A stretch of 64,000 bases of DNA from JAXMEQ01 sp046348225 (GTDB taxonomy: Bacteria > Pseudomonadota > Gammaproteobacteria > Burkholderiales > Burkholderiaceae_C). This document shows, piece after piece, positions 39,649-48,104 of the stretch. The stretch is from contig JAXMEQ010000006.1 in the NCBI GenBank assembly GCA_046348225.1, forward strand, positions 124,001-188,000. The letters are read 5' to 3'. A model generated the notes under the pieces. It saw nothing but the letters and a program-made list of their open reading frames with translations. It was not told the DNA's origin and did not search any database. The translations under genes and the position numbers were made by a program. The first letter of the stretch is position 1, and every line of letters begins with the position of its first letter.

Positions 39649-40788
39649 TCAGTACCGTTTGGCCACTTCTTCCAGCATCACTTCCGTCGCGCCGCCGCCG
39701 ATGGCCAGCACGCGCGCGTCGCGCCAGAGCCGCTCGATCGCGGTTTCGCGGATGAAGCCCATGCCGCCGTGGAACTGCTGGCAGGTCTGCACCACCTCGT
39801 TGACCAGCTCACCCGTCAGGGCCTTGAGCATCGACACGTCCTGCACGATGTCATGCCCCTGGGTCACGCGCCAGGCGCAGTGGTACATGAACTGGCGCGC
39901 CGCGCGCGTTTTGGCGTCCAGCATCGACAGCCGCTGGCGGATGGTCTGCTGGTCCCACAACGGGCCACCGAAGGCCTGGCGCTGGCGCACGTAGTCCAGC
40001 GTGAGCTTCAGTGCCTGCTGGCAATGGCCCACCGCCATGGCACCCAGGGCAATGCGCTCGGTCTGGAAGTTCTTCATCACCGAATAGAAGCCCTTGCCTT
40101 CTTCGCCCAGCAGGTTGCCGGCCGGAATGCGCACGTTGTCTAACACCAGCTCGGCGGTGTCGGAACTCAGCCAGCCCGTCTTCTTGAGCGCACGGCCCAC
40201 GCTGAAGCCGGGCGTGCCCTTCTCCACGATGAAGATCGACATGTCGCGCTTGCCCGGGCCGGTCTTGGCCGCCACGAAGTACAGGTCGGCATGCACACCG
40301 TTGGTGATGAACATCTTGGTGCCGTTGAGGACCCATTCATCGCCCTCGCGGCGCGCACTGGTGCGGATGCCCGCCACGTCCGAGCCGGCGCCGGGCTCGG
40401 TGATGCCCACGGCCGTGATCAGCTCGCCGGCAATCACCTTCTTCAGGTACTTTTCTTTTTGTGCAGGTGTGCCCGCGTGGTGCAGGTGCGGGCTGGCCAT
40501 ATCAGTGTGCACCAGCACGGTGATGATGAAGCCGGCGTAGGTGGACTGGCTCAGCGCCTCGGCAAACACCAGGTTGGTCATGGCGTCGCCACCGGCGCCA
40601 CCATAGGCTTCCTCATACATCAGGCCGAACAGGCCGGCCTGGCCCATGCGGCGCAGCACTTCGCGCGGCACAAAGCCCTGCTCTTCCCAGCCGTCGGCAT
40701 GGGGCTCCACTTCGCGCGCAATGAAGCGCGCCACCTGATCGCGCAGGAGTTCGTGGTCGGGGGTGTCGTAGATGGAGGTATTGCTCAT
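39649..40788 (-). CDS. Acyl-CoA dehydrogenase of the leucine cluster
   Basis: A 379-aa FAD-dependent dehydrogenase starting MSNTSIYDTPDHELLRDQV at 40788. Family marks: ITEPGAGSDVAGIRT near residue 130, GTKMFITNG near 160, and RQAFGGPLWDQQ near 290. Its C-terminal RVLAIGGGATEVMLEEV differs from the YEGTSEI type that carries the catalytic Glu in short/medium-chain enzymes, and FQTERIALG in the middle may provide the base instead, as in citronellyl- or isovaleryl-type enzymes. The substrate is uncertain; a branched acyl-CoA is likely. Seven bases below the carboxyltransferase gene. Confidence 0.9.
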   Translation of the reverse strand: MSNTSIYDTPDHELLRDQVARFIAREVEPHADGWEEQGFVPREVLRRMGQAGLFGLMYEEAYGGAGGDAMTNLVFAEALSQSTYAGFIITVLVHTDMASPHLHHAGTPAQKEKYLKKVIAGELITAVGITEPGAGSDVAGIRTSARREGDEWVLNGTKMFITNGVHADLYFVAAKTGPGKRDMSIFIVEKGTPGFSVGRALKKTGWLSSDTAELVLDNVRIPAGNLLGEEGKGFYSVMKNFQTERIALGAMAVGHCQQALKLTLDYVRQRQAFGGPLWDQQTIRQRLSMLDAKTRAARQFMYHCAWRVTQGHDIVQDVSMLKALTGELVNEVVQTCQQFHGGMGFIRETAIERLWRDARVLAIGGGATEVMLEEVAKRY

Positions 40789-40795
40789 GGGCGCC

Positions 40796-42418
40796 TTACA
40801 TGCGGAACACACCGAACTTCGGCTCGGGAATCGGCGCATTCAGCGCAGCGCTCAGGCCCAGTGCCAGCACGCGGCGTGTGTCGGCGGGGTCGATGACGCC
40901 GTCGTCCCACAGGCGGGCGCTGCTGTAGTACGGGTGCGATTGGTGGGCAAACTGGTCGAGGATGGGTTGCTTGAACTTCGCCTCTTCTTCGGCGCTCCAG
41001 CTGCCGCCTTTGGCCTCGATGCCGTCGCGCTTGACGGACGCCAGCACACCCGAAGCCTGCTCGCCGCCCATGACGCAGATACGTGCGTTGGGCCACATCC
41101 ACAGGAAGCGCGGGCTGTAGGCGCGGCCACACATGCCGTAGTTGCCGGCGCCGTAGCTGCCGCCGATGATCACGGTGAACTTGGGCACGCTGGCGGTGGC
41201 CACAGCGGTGACCATCTTGGCACCATGGCGCGCAATGCCTTCGCTTTCGTACTTGCGCCCCACCATGAAGCCGGTGATGTTCTGCAGGAACACCAAGGGC
41301 ACCTTGCGCTGGCAGCACAGCTCGATGAAGTGCGCGCCCTTCTGGGCGGATTCGCTGAACAAAATGCCGTTGTTGGCAATGATGCCGACGGGCATGCCTT
41401 CAATGTGTGCAAAGCCACACACCAGCGTGGCACCGAAGCGCTGCTTGAACTCGTGGAACTCCGACGCATCCACGATACGCGCAATGATTTCGCGCACGTC
41501 ATAGGGCTTGCGCGTGTCGGTGGGAATCACGCCGTACAGCTCGCGGCTGTCGAACTTCGGCGGGCGCGGCTCGCGCAACTGCACATCGGGGTTCTTGGTG
41601 TTGCGCAGTGTGGCCACGGCCTGACGCGCCAGCGCCAGCGCGTGCGGGTCGTTTTGCGCCAGATGGTCGGCGACGCCCGACAGGCGCGTGTGCACGTCGC
41701 CACCGCCCAGGTCTTCGGCACTGACAATTTCGCCGGTGGCCGCCTTCACCAGCGGCGGGCCGCCCAGGAAGATGGTGCCCTGGTTCTTGACGATGATGGT
41801 TTCGTCGCTCATGGCGGGCACATAGGCACCGCCGGCGGTGCAGCTGCCCATGACCACCGCGATCTGCGCAATGCCCTGGGCTGACATGTTGGCCTGGTTG
41901 TAGAAAATGCGGCCAAAGTGGTCGCGGTCGGGGAACACCTCGTCCTGGTTGGGCAGGTTGGCGCCGCCCGAGTCCACCAGGTAGATGCAGGGCAGGTGGT
42001 TCTGCATGGCGATCTCCTGCGCGCGCAGGTGCTTCTTGACCGTCATGGGGTAGTAGGTGCCGCCCTTCACCGTGGCGTCGTTGCACACGATCATGCAGTC
42101 CACCCCGCTCACGCGGCCAATGCCCGCAATCACGCCGGCGCAGGGCGCGTCGCCCACGCCGTCCTTGTTGAGGTACATGGCGTGTGCGGCCAGCGGCGCG
42201 ATTTCCAGGAACGGCGTGCCCGGGTCCAGCAGCATCTGCACCCGGTCGCGCGGCAGCAGCTTGCCACGGGCCACATGCTTGGCGCGGGCGGCTTCACCAC
42301 CCCCTGCGGCCGCTTTGGCCACCTGGGCCGCCAGGTCGTCCACCAGCGCCTGCATGGCAGCGGCGTTGGCCTGGAAGTCGGCGGAGCGGGCGTTGAGCTT
42401 GGTCTCTAGCGTGGTCAT
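40796..42418 (-). CDS. Carboxyltransferase beta subunit of 3-methylcrotonyl-CoA carboxylase
   Basis: A 540-aa carboxyltransferase (liuB/mccB type) that moves carboxylate from biotin to methylcrotonyl-CoA. Landmarks: HVARGKLLPRDRVQMLLDPG near residue 48, GRVSGVDCMIVCNDATVKGGTYYP near 100, GSCTAGGAYVPAMSDE near 190, GFMVGRKYESEGIARHGAKM near 385 and GEQASGVLASV near 455. The N-terminus MTTLETKLNARS begins at the ATG at 42418. It is the first structural gene after the AraC regulator, with a 119-base gap that likely holds the promoter of this second leucine group. I see no LiuR-type palindrome there. Confidence 0.95.
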   Translation of the reverse strand: MTTLETKLNARSADFQANAAAMQALVDDLAAQVAKAAAGGGEAARAKHVARGKLLPRDRVQMLLDPGTPFLEIAPLAAHAMYLNKDGVGDAPCAGVIAGIGRVSGVDCMIVCNDATVKGGTYYPMTVKKHLRAQEIAMQNHLPCIYLVDSGGANLPNQDEVFPDRDHFGRIFYNQANMSAQGIAQIAVVMGSCTAGGAYVPAMSDETIIVKNQGTIFLGGPPLVKAATGEIVSAEDLGGGDVHTRLSGVADHLAQNDPHALALARQAVATLRNTKNPDVQLREPRPPKFDSRELYGVIPTDTRKPYDVREIIARIVDASEFHEFKQRFGATLVCGFAHIEGMPVGIIANNGILFSESAQKGAHFIELCCQRKVPLVFLQNITGFMVGRKYESEGIARHGAKMVTAVATASVPKFTVIIGGSYGAGNYGMCGRAYSPRFLWMWPNARICVMGGEQASGVLASVKRDGIEAKGGSWSAEEEAKFKQPILDQFAHQSHPYYSSARLWDDGVIDPADTRRVLALGLSAALNAPIPEPKFGVFRM

Positions 42419-42537
42419 GCGGTCGGGTCCTCGGAATGCGTGCGCCGGCATTTGCACGGCTGCTGGAAGCATAGAAGCTGGCCCGGCGCCCGGGCCGTCA
42501 CAAAGGTAGCAAATCCTGCCACCAAAATCGGCACGCC

Positions 42538-43545
42538 TCAGGCGGGCAAACCCTTGCGGCGGTAGTCGGCGGGCGTCTCGCCCGTCCAGTCGCGGAACGC
42601 CCGCGAGAAGCTTTTTTCGCTGCGAAACCCCACCGCCTGCGCCACCTGCTTGACCGGCCGCGCCGTGCGGCGCAGCAGGTGCATGGCCTGCTCCTGCCGC
42701 ACTTCGTCCTTCAGCGCCTGGAGCGAGGCGCCTTCTTCCTGCAGCTGGCGGTGCAGCGTGCGCGGCGACATGGCCAGCGCATGCGCCAGGGCTTCAGCGG
42801 TGGCTGCGCCCGGCTGCTCCTGCAGCAGCATGCGCACGCGCTGCACCAGCAGCCGGTCGCGCTTGTAGGGCCGCACCACCAGCGACAACGCCTGCGGCAC
42901 CAGCGCGCGCAAGGCCTTGTCGTCGCGCCGCAGCGGCAGGCCCAGGTAGCGCGCGTCAAAGCTCAGCTCGGCATGCAGGGCGCCAAAGTGCACCGGCCCC
43001 GGAAACAGCAAGGGGTACACCGCCGCATGGTTGGGCGCGGCAAACGGAAACGCCACGCCTTCGAGTGCAATGCCCGAGTCCACCAGCCAGCAGCTGATGC
43101 CATGGATGTTGCGCAGCAGCGTGACCAGGCAGAACTCGCGCATGGCCGGGTCGAGCCGCCGCTCCACCAGCGCCACCGTGGCCACATCGCCGGCCACATG
43201 CAGCGAAAGCACGATGTCGTCGGTCAGCAGGTTGTGGTGGCGCAGCCAGCGCTTGAGCGCCACGCCGAGGTTGGGCGAGGTGAGTGAGGCGCGCAGCAGC
43301 ATCACATAGCTGCCCCAGGGAAGCCGGCGCGAAAACCAGCCCAGGGCCTCGTCGTCCAGCTCGCGCATGGCCTCACCGGCCAGCACCTGCAGCTGCCAGG
43401 ACGTGACCATGGCCCCGGCCTTGCCCACCAGCGCGGGCGAGATCTGGGCCCGCGCCAGCGCCGCCGCCGGGTCCACGCCGTACTTGGCGTAGGCCATCAG
43501 CAGCATGCGCACAAAGGCGATGGGCGTGACGGCGGCGGCCTTCAT
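42538..43545 (-). CDS. AraC-family regulator (OruR-like, with arabinose_bd-type sensor domain)
   Basis: A 335-aa regulator. The N-terminal ~200 residues (MKAAAVTPIAFVRMLLMAYAKYGVDP, then LTSPNLGVALKRWLRHHNLL) form the ligand-binding domain found in OruR/ArgR-like AraC proteins. The C-terminal HTH region has AMSPRTLHRQLQEEGASLQ near 255 and AQAVGFRSEKSFSRAFRDWTG near 300. It directly precedes the carboxyltransferase gene on the same strand and is the best candidate to regulate that group; this is inference from position. Six bases separate it from the upstream HAD gene. Confidence 0.9.
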   Translation of the reverse strand: MKAAAVTPIAFVRMLLMAYAKYGVDPAAALARAQISPALVGKAGAMVTSWQLQVLAGEAMRELDDEALGWFSRRLPWGSYVMLLRASLTSPNLGVALKRWLRHHNLLTDDIVLSLHVAGDVATVALVERRLDPAMREFCLVTLLRNIHGISCWLVDSGIALEGVAFPFAAPNHAAVYPLLFPGPVHFGALHAELSFDARYLGLPLRRDDKALRALVPQALSLVVRPYKRDRLLVQRVRMLLQEQPGAATAEALAHALAMSPRTLHRQLQEEGASLQALKDEVRQEQAMHLLRRTARPVKQVAQAVGFRSEKSFSRAFRDWTGETPADYRRKGLPA

Positions 43546-43551
43546 GCAGGT

Positions 43552-44229
43552 TCAGGCGCTGCTGGCGCGCAACAGCGCGGGCAGCTGCGCCATGTCGGTG
43601 AAGATCTGCACCGCACCGGCCGCGCGCAGCGCGGCGGGCGCGTCGTGCCCCGCCTCGGCCGGGCTGTAGCCCCACACTGTGGCGCCCGCCGCCACGCCAG
43701 CGGTGACGCCGGTGACCGTGTCTTCCACCACCGCGCAACGCGCCGGGTCCACCCCCAGCGCGGCGGCGGCGGCCAGGTACACATCGGGGGCCGGTTTGGA
43801 GCGCGGCAACTCGTGGCCGCTGAAGATGCGGCCGCGGAAGTACGGCATCAACCCGCACTTGTCCATCTGCAGCTCGACCTTGAAGCGGTCGGCACCACTG
43901 GCGCAGGCAATGCGGCCCTGGAACGCTTCATGCAGCGCTGCCGCCGCCTGCACCGCCCCGGCGATGGGCTTGACGTCGCGCAACAGGCCTTCGTTGCGGC
44001 GGGCTCGGAACTGCGCCATCCAGTCATCGGTGATGCGCTGGCCGGTGTTGGCTTCGATCAGCGCCACCTCGTCCTTGACGGCCTTGCCGACAAAGATGCG
44101 CATGCACTCGGCCGGGCTCAGCACCCAGCCCAGCTCTTCCAGCATGTCGCGCAGCACCCCGTTGGTGATGGGCTCGCTGTCCACCAGCACGCCATCGCAG
44201 TCAAACAGCACCGCGTCGAATCGGGTCAT
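43552..44229 (-). CDS. HAD-family phosphatase (beta-phosphoglucomutase/phosphoglycolate phosphatase-like)
   Basis: A 225-aa HAD subfamily IA hydrolase: DAVLFDCDGVLVDSEP (nucleophile Asp at 10, acid at 12), ACASGADRFKVE near residue 108 (motif II), SKPAPDVYLAAAAALG near 145 (motif III Lys) and VVEDTVTGVTAGVAAG near 165 (motif IV). Similar to GS1/YfbT-type sugar phosphatases, but the substrate is unknown. It overlaps ychJ by four bases as ATGA. Confidence 0.9.
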   Translation of the reverse strand: MTRFDAVLFDCDGVLVDSEPITNGVLRDMLEELGWVLSPAECMRIFVGKAVKDEVALIEANTGQRITDDWMAQFRARRNEGLLRDVKPIAGAVQAAAALHEAFQGRIACASGADRFKVELQMDKCGLMPYFRGRIFSGHELPRSKPAPDVYLAAAAALGVDPARCAVVEDTVTGVTAGVAAGATVWGYSPAEAGHDAPAALRAAGAVQIFTDMAQLPALLRASSA

Positions 44230-44621
44230 TGCAAATCACCGTCCACATAGAGCCAGCGGCCCTGTTGCTTCACAAAACGGCTGCGCTCATGCAGCCGCAC
44301 ACCCCGCCCGGCCACCCGGTAGCGGGCCACGAATTCCACCTCGGCATGGGTGTCGTCCAGCACGCGGTGGCCGCGCACCTCCAGACCCAGCCAGCGGGTA
44401 CCGGGCATGGGGCTGGGGTCGGCGGGGCAATGGTCGGGGTGCCAGGTGGCGCGCAGGTAGTCGGTCCGGCCGAGCACAAAGGCGCTGTAGCGCGACCGCA
44501 TCAATGCCTGGGCGTCGGGCGCCGCCACCGTGCCGTCCAGGTACCGGCCGCAGCACTGCGCCAGCGCCACCGGCTTGCCACGTGCGTCCAGCGCACCACA
44601 GGGGCAGGCGTCTGGTGCCAT
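44226..44621 (-). CDS. ychJ: YchJ-family protein with a SEC-C-like zinc motif
   Basis: A 131-aa protein. DACPCGALDARGKPVALAQCCGRYLDG (residues ~4-30) is the CxC...CC zinc-binding segment at the N-terminus. RSRYSAFVLGRTDYLRATWHP and WLGLEVRGHRVLDDTHAEVEFVARY follow, as in YchJ (NTF2-like fold). The function is unknown. The ATG at 44621 overlaps the rhodanese gene's TGA by one base, so translation is likely coupled. Confidence 0.92.
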   Translation of the reverse strand: MAPDACPCGALDARGKPVALAQCCGRYLDGTVAAPDAQALMRSRYSAFVLGRTDYLRATWHPDHCPADPSPMPGTRWLGLEVRGHRVLDDTHAEVEFVARYRVAGRGVRLHERSRFVKQQGRWLYVDGDLQ

Positions 44622-45037
44622 CAGGCCTTGCGCGCCTTGCGCGCTTCCAGGGTCTCGGTGGGTGCGCCCTGCTTGACCCATTCGCCAAAACCGCCCTCGA
44701 TGTGGGCCACATTGGTCATGCCCATGTCCTGCAGGGTCTTGGCCGCCAGTGCGCTGCGCCAGCCCGCGCCGCAGAACAGGATGAACTCGCGCGACTCGTC
44801 GGCAAACAGCTTCTTGTGGTACGGCGAGTCCGGGTCCACCCAGAACTCGAGCATGCAGCGCGGCGCATGGTACGCCCCCACCACGGTGCCCTCGGCCTGC
44901 AGTTCACGCACGTCGCGGATGTCCACGATCTGCACCGCCGGGTCGGCCAACCGTTCACGCACCTGCGCCACGCTGTAGGTGGTGACCTGCGCCATGGCTT
45001 CGTCCACCAGCGCACGGAACCCTTTGGTGATCGGCAT
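44621..45037 (-). CDS. Rhodanese-domain protein
   Basis: A 138-aa single rhodanese domain: VQIVDIRDVRELQAEGTVVGAYHAPR (residues 35-61), then FILFCGAGWRSALAAKTLQDMG with the active-site Cys in FCGAGWRSA (near residue 92), and HIEGGFGEWVKQGAP near the end. It may move sulfane sulfur or act in thiol chemistry; no specific partner is evident. It starts eleven bases below the acyl-CoA dehydrogenase gene. Confidence 0.92.
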   Translation of the reverse strand: MPITKGFRALVDEAMAQVTTYSVAQVRERLADPAVQIVDIRDVRELQAEGTVVGAYHAPRCMLEFWVDPDSPYHKKLFADESREFILFCGAGWRSALAAKTLQDMGMTNVAHIEGGFGEWVKQGAPTETLEARKARKA

Positions 45038-45048
45038 GACAGTCTCCT

Positions 45049-46179
45049 TCAGGCCAGCGCACGCTGGATGATGATTTTCTGCACGTCGGACGTGCCCTCG
45101 TAGATCTGGCAGACCCGCACGTCGCGGTAGATGCGCTCGACGGGAAAGTCGCTCACGTAACCATAGCCGCCCAGCGTCTGGATCGCGGCGCTGCAAATCG
45201 ACTCGGCCACCTCGCTGGCAAACAGCTTGGCCATCGCCGCCTCCTTCAGGCAGGGACGGCCGGCGTCGCGCAGGCTGGCCGCGTGCCAGATGAGCTGGCG
45301 CGCGGCTTCAAGCCGGGTCGCGCAGTCGGCCAGTCGAAAGCCCACCGCCTGGTGCTGGATGATGGCCTGGCCAAAGCTCTGGCGGTCTTTGGCGTAGTCA
45401 ATCGCCACCTCGAGCGCGCTGCGCGCCATGCCCACCGCCTGCGCTGCGATGCCGATGCGCCCGCCTTCGAGCGCGCTCAATGCGATCTTGTAGCCTTCGC
45501 CTTCCTCGCCGATCCGGTTCTCGGCCGGGATACGGCAGTGGTCGAAATTGATCTGCGCGGTGTCGCTGCTGTGCTGGCCCAGCTTGTCTTCCAGCCGCGC
45601 CACCACATAGCCCGGCGTGTCAGTGGGCACGAGGAACGCGCTCATGCCCTTCTTGCCGGCGGCCTTGTCGGTCACGGCGATCACGATGGCCAGATGGCCG
45701 TTCTGCCCACTGGTGATGAACTGCTTGACGCCGTTGATGACATAGCTGTCGGCTTCCTTCACCGCCGTGGTGCGCAGGGCCGACGCATCACTGCCCACAT
45801 GCGGCTCGGTCAGGCAGAAGGCGCCCAGCAGTTCGCCCTTTGCGAGGCGGGTCAGCCAGTGCTTCTTCTGCTGCGCGTTGCCGTACCGCATGAGGATGGC
45901 ATTGACGGGGCAGTTGGTCACGCTGATGGCGGTGCTGGTGCCGCCGTCGCCTGCGGCGATTTCCTCCAGCACCAGCGCCAGGGTCACATAGTCAAGGTTG
46001 GCGCCACCAAATTCCTCCGGTACGCAGATGCCATAGGCGCCCAGCGCCGCCAGGCCCTGGTGCGCCTCTTTCGGGAAATGGTGCTCCTTGTCCCAGCGCG
46101 CGGCATGGGGCCAGAGCTGCTCCTTCGAGAAAGCGCGCACCGCGTCGCGGATCATTTCCTGGTCAGGGGTCAAGAGCAT
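45049..46179 (-). CDS. Acyl-CoA dehydrogenase (short/branched-chain type)
   Basis: A 376-aa flavoenzyme with the full set of ACAD marks: CLTEPHVGSDASALRT near residue 122, VINGVKQFITSGQNG near 148, DRQSFGQAIIQHQAVGF near 265 and CQIYEGTSDVQKIIIQRAL at the C-terminus, whose Glu is the catalytic base of the short/medium-chain class. It likely oxidises short or 2-methyl-branched acyl-CoA. It lies six bases below the SDR gene in the LiuR-headed run, so it may serve isoleucine/valine or the leucine route. Confidence 0.93.
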   Translation of the reverse strand: MLLTPDQEMIRDAVRAFSKEQLWPHAARWDKEHHFPKEAHQGLAALGAYGICVPEEFGGANLDYVTLALVLEEIAAGDGGTSTAISVTNCPVNAILMRYGNAQQKKHWLTRLAKGELLGAFCLTEPHVGSDASALRTTAVKEADSYVINGVKQFITSGQNGHLAIVIAVTDKAAGKKGMSAFLVPTDTPGYVVARLEDKLGQHSSDTAQINFDHCRIPAENRIGEEGEGYKIALSALEGGRIGIAAQAVGMARSALEVAIDYAKDRQSFGQAIIQHQAVGFRLADCATRLEAARQLIWHAASLRDAGRPCLKEAAMAKLFASEVAESICSAAIQTLGGYGYVSDFPVERIYRDVRVCQIYEGTSDVQKIIIQRALA

Positions 46180-46185
46180 GGTCGG

Positions 46186-46854
46186 TTACCAGGTTGCGAA
46201 GCGCGTGCCGTCGTGGTCGAGGAACGCGCCCCGGTGTTGAGGGGTCAGGCTGGCGAGCGTTCGGCGCATCGCGGCCACACTGTCGTGCACGCTCAGGGGG
46301 GCGCCGGCACCGCCCATGTCGGTTTGCACCCAGCCCGGCGACAGCGCCACCAGAATGGCGCCAGGGTAGTCGTGCTGGGCCGAGGCCACGGCCATGTTGA
46401 GTGCGGCCTTGCTCACGCGGTAAGTCCAGCTGTTGCTGGCCGGGACGTCGCCAATGCGCGCCATCTGGCTGCTGATGAAGGCAAAGCGGCCGCCGGCAGC
46501 CTCCACCAGTGGCGCCACCTGAGGCAAGGCCTGCATGGCGCCCAGCACGTTGGTGTGCATCACGTGGTCGAAGGTGTCGCGCGTCGGCGGTGTGGTCGCA
46601 CCGGCGCGGTCGATCACGCCCGCCACGTACAGGGCGATGTCGATCTTCTCGCCGTCGAGCTGCCAGGCCAGGCCGCTCACGCTGGCCGGGTTGGCCACAT
46701 CCAGCCGCATGGCCGTGGCACCCAGCGCCTCCAGCCGGTCCAGGCCGGCAGCGTCACGCGCCGTGGCCAGCACGCGGGCACCCGCAGCACGGTACTGGCG
46801 CACAAACTCCAGGCCAATGCCACGCGATGCCCCCATCACCAGGACGGTTGACAT
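46186..46854 (-). CDS. Short-chain dehydrogenase/reductase
   Basis: A 222-aa Rossmann-fold SDR. MSTVLVMGASRGIGLEFVRQY at the start gives the cofactor-binding GxxxGxG, YVAGVI near residue 78 corresponds to NNAG, SSQM near 120 to the catalytic Ser, and YRVSK near 138 to YxxxK. The RGIG...R pattern points to NADP(H). The substrate is unknown; a 3-hydroxyacyl-type role would fit the neighbours but is not shown. Confidence 0.9.
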   Translation of the reverse strand: MSTVLVMGASRGIGLEFVRQYRAAGARVLATARDAAGLDRLEALGATAMRLDVANPASVSGLAWQLDGEKIDIALYVAGVIDRAGATTPPTRDTFDHVMHTNVLGAMQALPQVAPLVEAAGGRFAFISSQMARIGDVPASNSWTYRVSKAALNMAVASAQHDYPGAILVALSPGWVQTDMGGAGAPLSVHDSVAAMRRTLASLTPQHRGAFLDHDGTRFATW

Positions 46855-46874
46855 GGCTCACCCGGTCTCATGGT

Positions 46875-46930
46875 CAAAAGTGGCTGGAACCCGCATGGAA
46901 CGTGCGTCAGGCGCTATGTTTTTTATAGCA
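46875..46930 (+). repeat. Dispersed ~57-bp repeat, copy 5 (SDR-thiolase gap)
   Basis: Reads AAAAGTGGCTGGAACCCGC, then ATGGAACGTGCGTCAG, then GCGCTATGTTTTTTATAGC. It ends in the thiolase C-terminal codons region and separates the thiolase from the SDR gene in the operon. Confidence 0.8.
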
Positions 46931-48104
46931 GTTCGAGTGCCACCGCCGTGCCTTCGCCGCCGCCGATGCACAGCGTGGCCAGGCCGCGCTTGCCGCCGCG
47001 GGCCTGCAACGCGTGGATCAGCGTGACCATGATGCGCGCGCCGCTGGCGCCGATGGGGTGGCCCAGCGCGCAGGCACCGCCATTGACGTTGACGATGTCG
47101 TGGCTGACCTTGAGCTCCTCCATCAGGGCCATGGGCACCACGGCAAAGGCTTCATTGACTTCCCACAGGTCCACGTCCTTGACGCTCCAGCCGGCCTTGG
47201 CCAGTGCCTTCTGCGTGGCGCCGACCGGCGCGGTGGTGAACCAGTTCGGCTCCTGGGCATGCATGGCGTGGGCCACGATGCGGGCCAGCGGCTTCACCCC
47301 CAGCTTGGCGGCGGTGGACGCGCGCATCATCACCAGCGCGGCCGCGCCGTCGTTGATGCTTGAGCTGCTGGCGGCGGTGATGGTGCCGTCTTTCTTGAAC
47401 GCGGGCTTGAGCGTGGGGATCTTGTCGAGCTTGACCTTGCCCGGGCCTTCGTCAATGCTGATCACCGTGTCACCGGCGCGGCCCTTGACGGTGACCGGCG
47501 TGATCTCGGCCTTGAACGCGCCCGACTCGGTGGCGGCCTTGGCGCGGTTCACGCTGGCGGTGGCGAAGGCGTCCTGCGCCTCGCGGCTGAAGTTGTACTT
47601 GGCGGCGCACTCTTCGCCGAACGTGCCCATGGCACGGCCGGGCTCGTAGGCGTCTTCCAGGCCGTCGAGCATCATGTGGTCGTAAATGCGGTCATGGCCG
47701 ATGCGGATGCCGCTGCGGCCCTTGAGCAGCAGGTGGGGCGCGTTGGTCATGCTCTCCATGCCGCCGGCCACCATCACGTCGTGGCTGCCGGCCAGCAGCA
47801 TGTCGTGCGCGAACATCGCGGCCTTCATGCCCGAGCCGCACATCTTGCTCAGCGTGACGGCGCCCGCGCTCTTGGGCAGGCCGCCCTTGAAGGCCGCCTG
47901 GCGGGCCGGGGCCTGGCCCTGGCCGGCCATCAGGCAGTTGCCGAACAGCACTTCGGTCACCAGCTCGGGCGACACGCCCGAACGCTCCACGGCGGCCCGG
48001 ATGGCAGCGCCGCCGAGGTCGTGCGCGGCCAGCGAGGCGAAGTCGCCCTGGAAGCCGCCCATGGGGGTGCGGGCCGCGCCCACGATGACGATGGAATCAG
48101 ACAT
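46923..48104 (-). CDS. Acetyl-CoA C-acetyltransferase (thiolase)
   Basis: A 393-aa biosynthetic/degradative type thiolase. The acyl-accepting Cys is in LSKMCGSGMKAA near residue 89, the catalytic His in ALGHPIGASGAR near 350, and the second Cys in LCIGGGEGTAVALELL at the C-terminus. It splits acetoacetyl-CoA to two acetyl-CoA, which would complete leucine breakdown if acetoacetate is activated; no acetoacetate:CoA transferase gene is in this window. Its start overlaps the aceK stop by eight bases. Repeat copy 5 overlaps its stop codon. Confidence 0.95.
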   Translation of the reverse strand: MSDSIVIVGAARTPMGGFQGDFASLAAHDLGGAAIRAAVERSGVSPELVTEVLFGNCLMAGQGQAPARQAAFKGGLPKSAGAVTLSKMCGSGMKAAMFAHDMLLAGSHDVMVAGGMESMTNAPHLLLKGRSGIRIGHDRIYDHMMLDGLEDAYEPGRAMGTFGEECAAKYNFSREAQDAFATASVNRAKAATESGAFKAEITPVTVKGRAGDTVISIDEGPGKVKLDKIPTLKPAFKKDGTITAASSSSINDGAAALVMMRASTAAKLGVKPLARIVAHAMHAQEPNWFTTAPVGATQKALAKAGWSVKDVDLWEVNEAFAVVPMALMEELKVSHDIVNVNGGACALGHPIGASGARIMVTLIHALQARGGKRGLATLCIGGGEGTAVALELL

